Below the pieces are notes generated by a model, which ran no database searches, was not told the origin of the DNA, and saw only the letters and a program-made list of their open reading frames with translations. Below are positions 62,157-64,000 of a DNA stretch of 64,000 bases, piece after piece. The translations under genes were made by a program, and so were the position numbers. This DNA comes from Methanococcoides methylutens (GTDB lineage: Archaea; Halobacteriota; Methanosarcinia; Methanosarcinales; Methanosarcinaceae), in the NCBI RefSeq assembly GCF_000765475.1, contig NZ_JRHO01000013.1:1-64000 (forward strand), in the 5' to 3' direction. Numbering within the stretch: position 1 is the stretch's first letter; every line of letters begins with the position of its first letter.

Positions 62157-64000
62157 TTAGAGTCTTTGTCTGCGGAATCCGTAGATGATAGTTCCTACGG
62201 CAACCAGAACAACTGCTGTAGCGATCACGTCAGATCCTGAGAATCCACTTGAGGATGCATTCTCTTCAGAAGTTGTTTCCTTTGTCATCTCGTATCCTTC
62301 CACGTAGTTATCATCCACTGCAGATGCCTGTTCTGTAGCAGTTCCATAACCTGCAGTATCAGTGTTTGTGCTTGTAGTATTGATTATGTTTGCAGAAGGT
62401 GTGTTCGAGTTGCTCTTACTGCTGGTACTGGTTTCAGGATAACGATGTGTTGCTTCCTGCATAAGTTCATTGTACTTCTCGAGAGTATCCCTATCTACAT
62501 CTACTCCCAGAAGGGATATCTGTCCGGAGATGAACTGGTCGAGTGAAGGATTGCCACAAGTGTGATGGCAGCAGGTAACACCGTTCTCAGCAACGGACTC
62601 AACATAATCTTTAATGAGGTTCTTAAGCACTTCATCAGATGCATCCCAGTTACCCTTTCTTGCAGTTTCGATCATTCTTGCGTTCATAGACTGGTATGCA
62701 TACGGGTTGTTGTCTTTGATCCACTCCGCATTATCTCCGGTCATGTATGTGTCATATACACTGTCCCATACATGTTCATCTATCAGGTCAGGACATACAG
62801 CTTCCCATCCCCAGAGATTCTCTATGAAGTCACCCATTGCACCTGCACCTTCGAAACCATGCTGCTGCATACCTTCGATCCATGTTGGGTTGAGGTACCT
62901 TGTAACGATCTCCCTTGAGAGATATGTCTTCAGTGTCTCTATGGTTTCAGCATCCGGGTTCTGCAGGTTCATTATATATGTGTCTGGGGTTGTACCGGAA
63001 GCTTCTCCTACAACAAGCATCAATCCGCCCATGTACTGGAAGAAGTCATCTGTATCAAGGGATCCATAGGTGTTCGAACTGCGGCTGTGCAAGATCGCAT
63101 TTACGTCTTCGAGGTTTTCTTTGAAGACGTCTTCGTTATCTATGGAGCTATCAGCAACATCCCACTGGCTGACAATTTCCTCAATGCTTTCTCCCCAGAC
63201 GTATTCACCATAGGCATGGCTCATCCTTTCCATGTAAAGATCTGCAAGAACGGTGTTGTCTTCCCAGGTGTCACTTGCAGAGATCGCATTTGCCATACCT
63301 GTTCCATAGGCACCGTCCTCTGGACCGAATATCCTGAGCAGGGAAACGGTCATGGAAGCAGTTTCATTCTGGAATGTTGTATTCAGTCCTTCATAGATGT
63401 TGTTGGTATTTTCCCTGACATAGTTTGTGTTATCTGCGGGGTTATATGGAATATATTCAGGTGTAGGTCGCACCACATCCTCTTCCGCACTGTAGCCATT
63501 AGCAGGTGCATTATATGCCAGATAGACTGCCTTATCGATCAGCTCTACTTTATGTGGGAAGCTATCTCTGTAAAGGCCTGATATCTGTACAAGCACATCT
63601 ATACGTGGTCTATTTAATTCGGATGAATTGATCAGCTCAACGTCTACTACCTCACCGTTATCCCAGACAGGCTTGACTCCGAGTAGGTATAGGATCTCTG
63701 ATTCCATCACACCTTCATGACGCGTGGATTCTCCTGCCCAGAGTATAAATGCAACCTTGTTTGGATATTCATCATCATTTTCAGCTTTGTACATGTCAAT
63801 GGTCTCGTTGGCAAGATCCGTTCCGAGATCCCATGCTTGTTTGGTCGGTATGAGTTGTTCATCAAAAGCATAGAAATTACTTCCTGATGGAAGTGTATTC
63901 GGACGAAGTATCGGATCTCCTCCAAGGTTAGATTCAATATACTTACCATCCATAGCCTTGAGAACCTGCTGTATCTCATCCTCACTCTGACCAAGATTAT
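62157..64000 (-). CDS. CobN-like cobaltochelatase family protein, C-terminal part, membrane-anchored
   Basis: The frame is open to the window edge, so the N-terminal part is missing (the first Met seen, at 63953, is internal). Residues in view match the C-terminal half of CobN/Mg-chelatase H: GDPILRPNTLPSGSNFYAFD, LWAGESTRHEGVMESEILYLLG (shortened), VSLLRIFGPEDGAYG, and HGFEGAGAM. It ends in a Ser/Thr/Asn-rich linker (about 495-570), one hydrophobic helix and a FRRQRL tail, unlike cytosolic CobN. It may act at the cell surface, perhaps in cobalt or corrinoid handling. Confidence 0.85.
   Translation of the reverse strand, partial: NLGQSEDEIQQVLKAMDGKYIESNLGGDPILRPNTLPSGSNFYAFDEQLIPTKQAWDLGTDLANETIDMYKAENDDEYPNKVAFILWAGESTRHEGVMESEILYLLGVKPVWDNGEVVDVELINSSELNRPRIDVLVQISGLYRDSFPHKVELIDKAVYLAYNAPANGYSAEEDVVRPTPEYIPYNPADNTNYVRENTNNIYEGLNTTFQNETASMTVSLLRIFGPEDGAYGTGMANAISASDTWEDNTVLADLYMERMSHAYGEYVWGESIEEIVSQWDVADSSIDNEDVFKENLEDVNAILHSRSSNTYGSLDTDDFFQYMGGLMLVVGEASGTTPDTYIMNLQNPDAETIETLKTYLSREIVTRYLNPTWIEGMQQHGFEGAGAMGDFIENLWGWEAVCPDLIDEHVWDSVYDTYMTGDNAEWIKDNNPYAYQSMNARMIETARKGNWDASDEVLKNLIKDYVESVAENGVTCCHHTCGNPSLDQFISGQISLLGVDVDRDTLEKYNELMQEATHRYPETSTSSKSNSNTPSANIINTTSTNTDTAGYGTATEQASAVDDNYVEGYEMTKETTSEENASSSGFSGSDVIATAVVLVAVGTIIYGFRRQRL

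Overview
The window reads as chromosomal DNA of a methanogenic archaeon of the order Methanosarcinales, most like the methylotrophic, often marine genera Methanococcoides or Methanolobus. This genus call is an inference. It rests on a complete CO dehydrogenase/acetyl-CoA synthase operon (cdhA-B-C-cooC-D-E), archaeal-type riboflavin synthase and RibL, PGF-CTERM-like surface proteins, a DUF1673 gene cluster (a family I associate with Methanosarcina relatives), a betaine uptake system, a GT3-type glycogen synthase with GH57/GH15/GH133 glucan enzymes, and archaeal TATA boxes with GGAGG-like ribosome binding sites.

Layout. 1-5.5 kb: minus-strand surface-protein region, a decayed tandem duplication of [small secreted protein + NosD-like protein] interrupted by a frameshifted CBS-domain fragment. 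5.9-7.5 kb: class V aminotransferase and ribC. 7.6-10.0 kb: accessory patch with remnants of vsr and hsp20, two unrecognised genes (one HEPN-like) and two relics of one gene 3' end. 10.1-21.3 kb: a phosphodiesterase, then a minus-strand storage-glucan cluster (debranching enzyme, glucoamylase, active GH57, inactive-looking GH57 paralogue, glycosyltransferase, galT, glycogen synthase). 21.5-30 kb: a P2C (Na,K-ATPase-like) pump, a betaine ABC operon with two binding proteins, and a CaCA cation exchanger; together an ion and osmolyte block. 30-35.6 kb: ribH, aminotransferase, ribL, a DUF1638 protein, a methyltransferase, a cas1 fragment without any CRISPR array, and a surface protein. 36-41.3 kb: orphan modA, a sodium symporter with its tiny companion gene, and two tandem Cache-cupin lipoproteins.

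41.3-46.3 kb is the most unusual part. A helix-turn-helix regulator heads an operon of five small membrane proteins that share an N-terminal ETIRKvMGWCP leader on different membrane bodies. A divergent operon carries one of those bodies without the leader, plus two DUF4064-like membrane proteins. The regulator start overlaps two ACATATGT palindromes exactly 10 bp apart. Leader swapping, a mosaic gene and a decaying sixth leader copy suggest an actively shuffled system of unknown function.

46.3-52.8 kb: macro-domain protein, GntP-type permease, HdrD-like Fe-S protein, pyruvate kinase, a coiled-coil protein, a conserved unknown and an AN1-zinc-finger rhomboid protease. 53-61 kb: the cdh operon, the central carbon enzyme of the organism. 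61-64 kb: an alpha/beta hydrolase and the 3' part of a membrane-anchored CobN-like protein that runs off the window.

No rRNA, tRNA, CRISPR array or intact transposase was recognised. All identifications are from reading translated sequence by eye; no database search was run.
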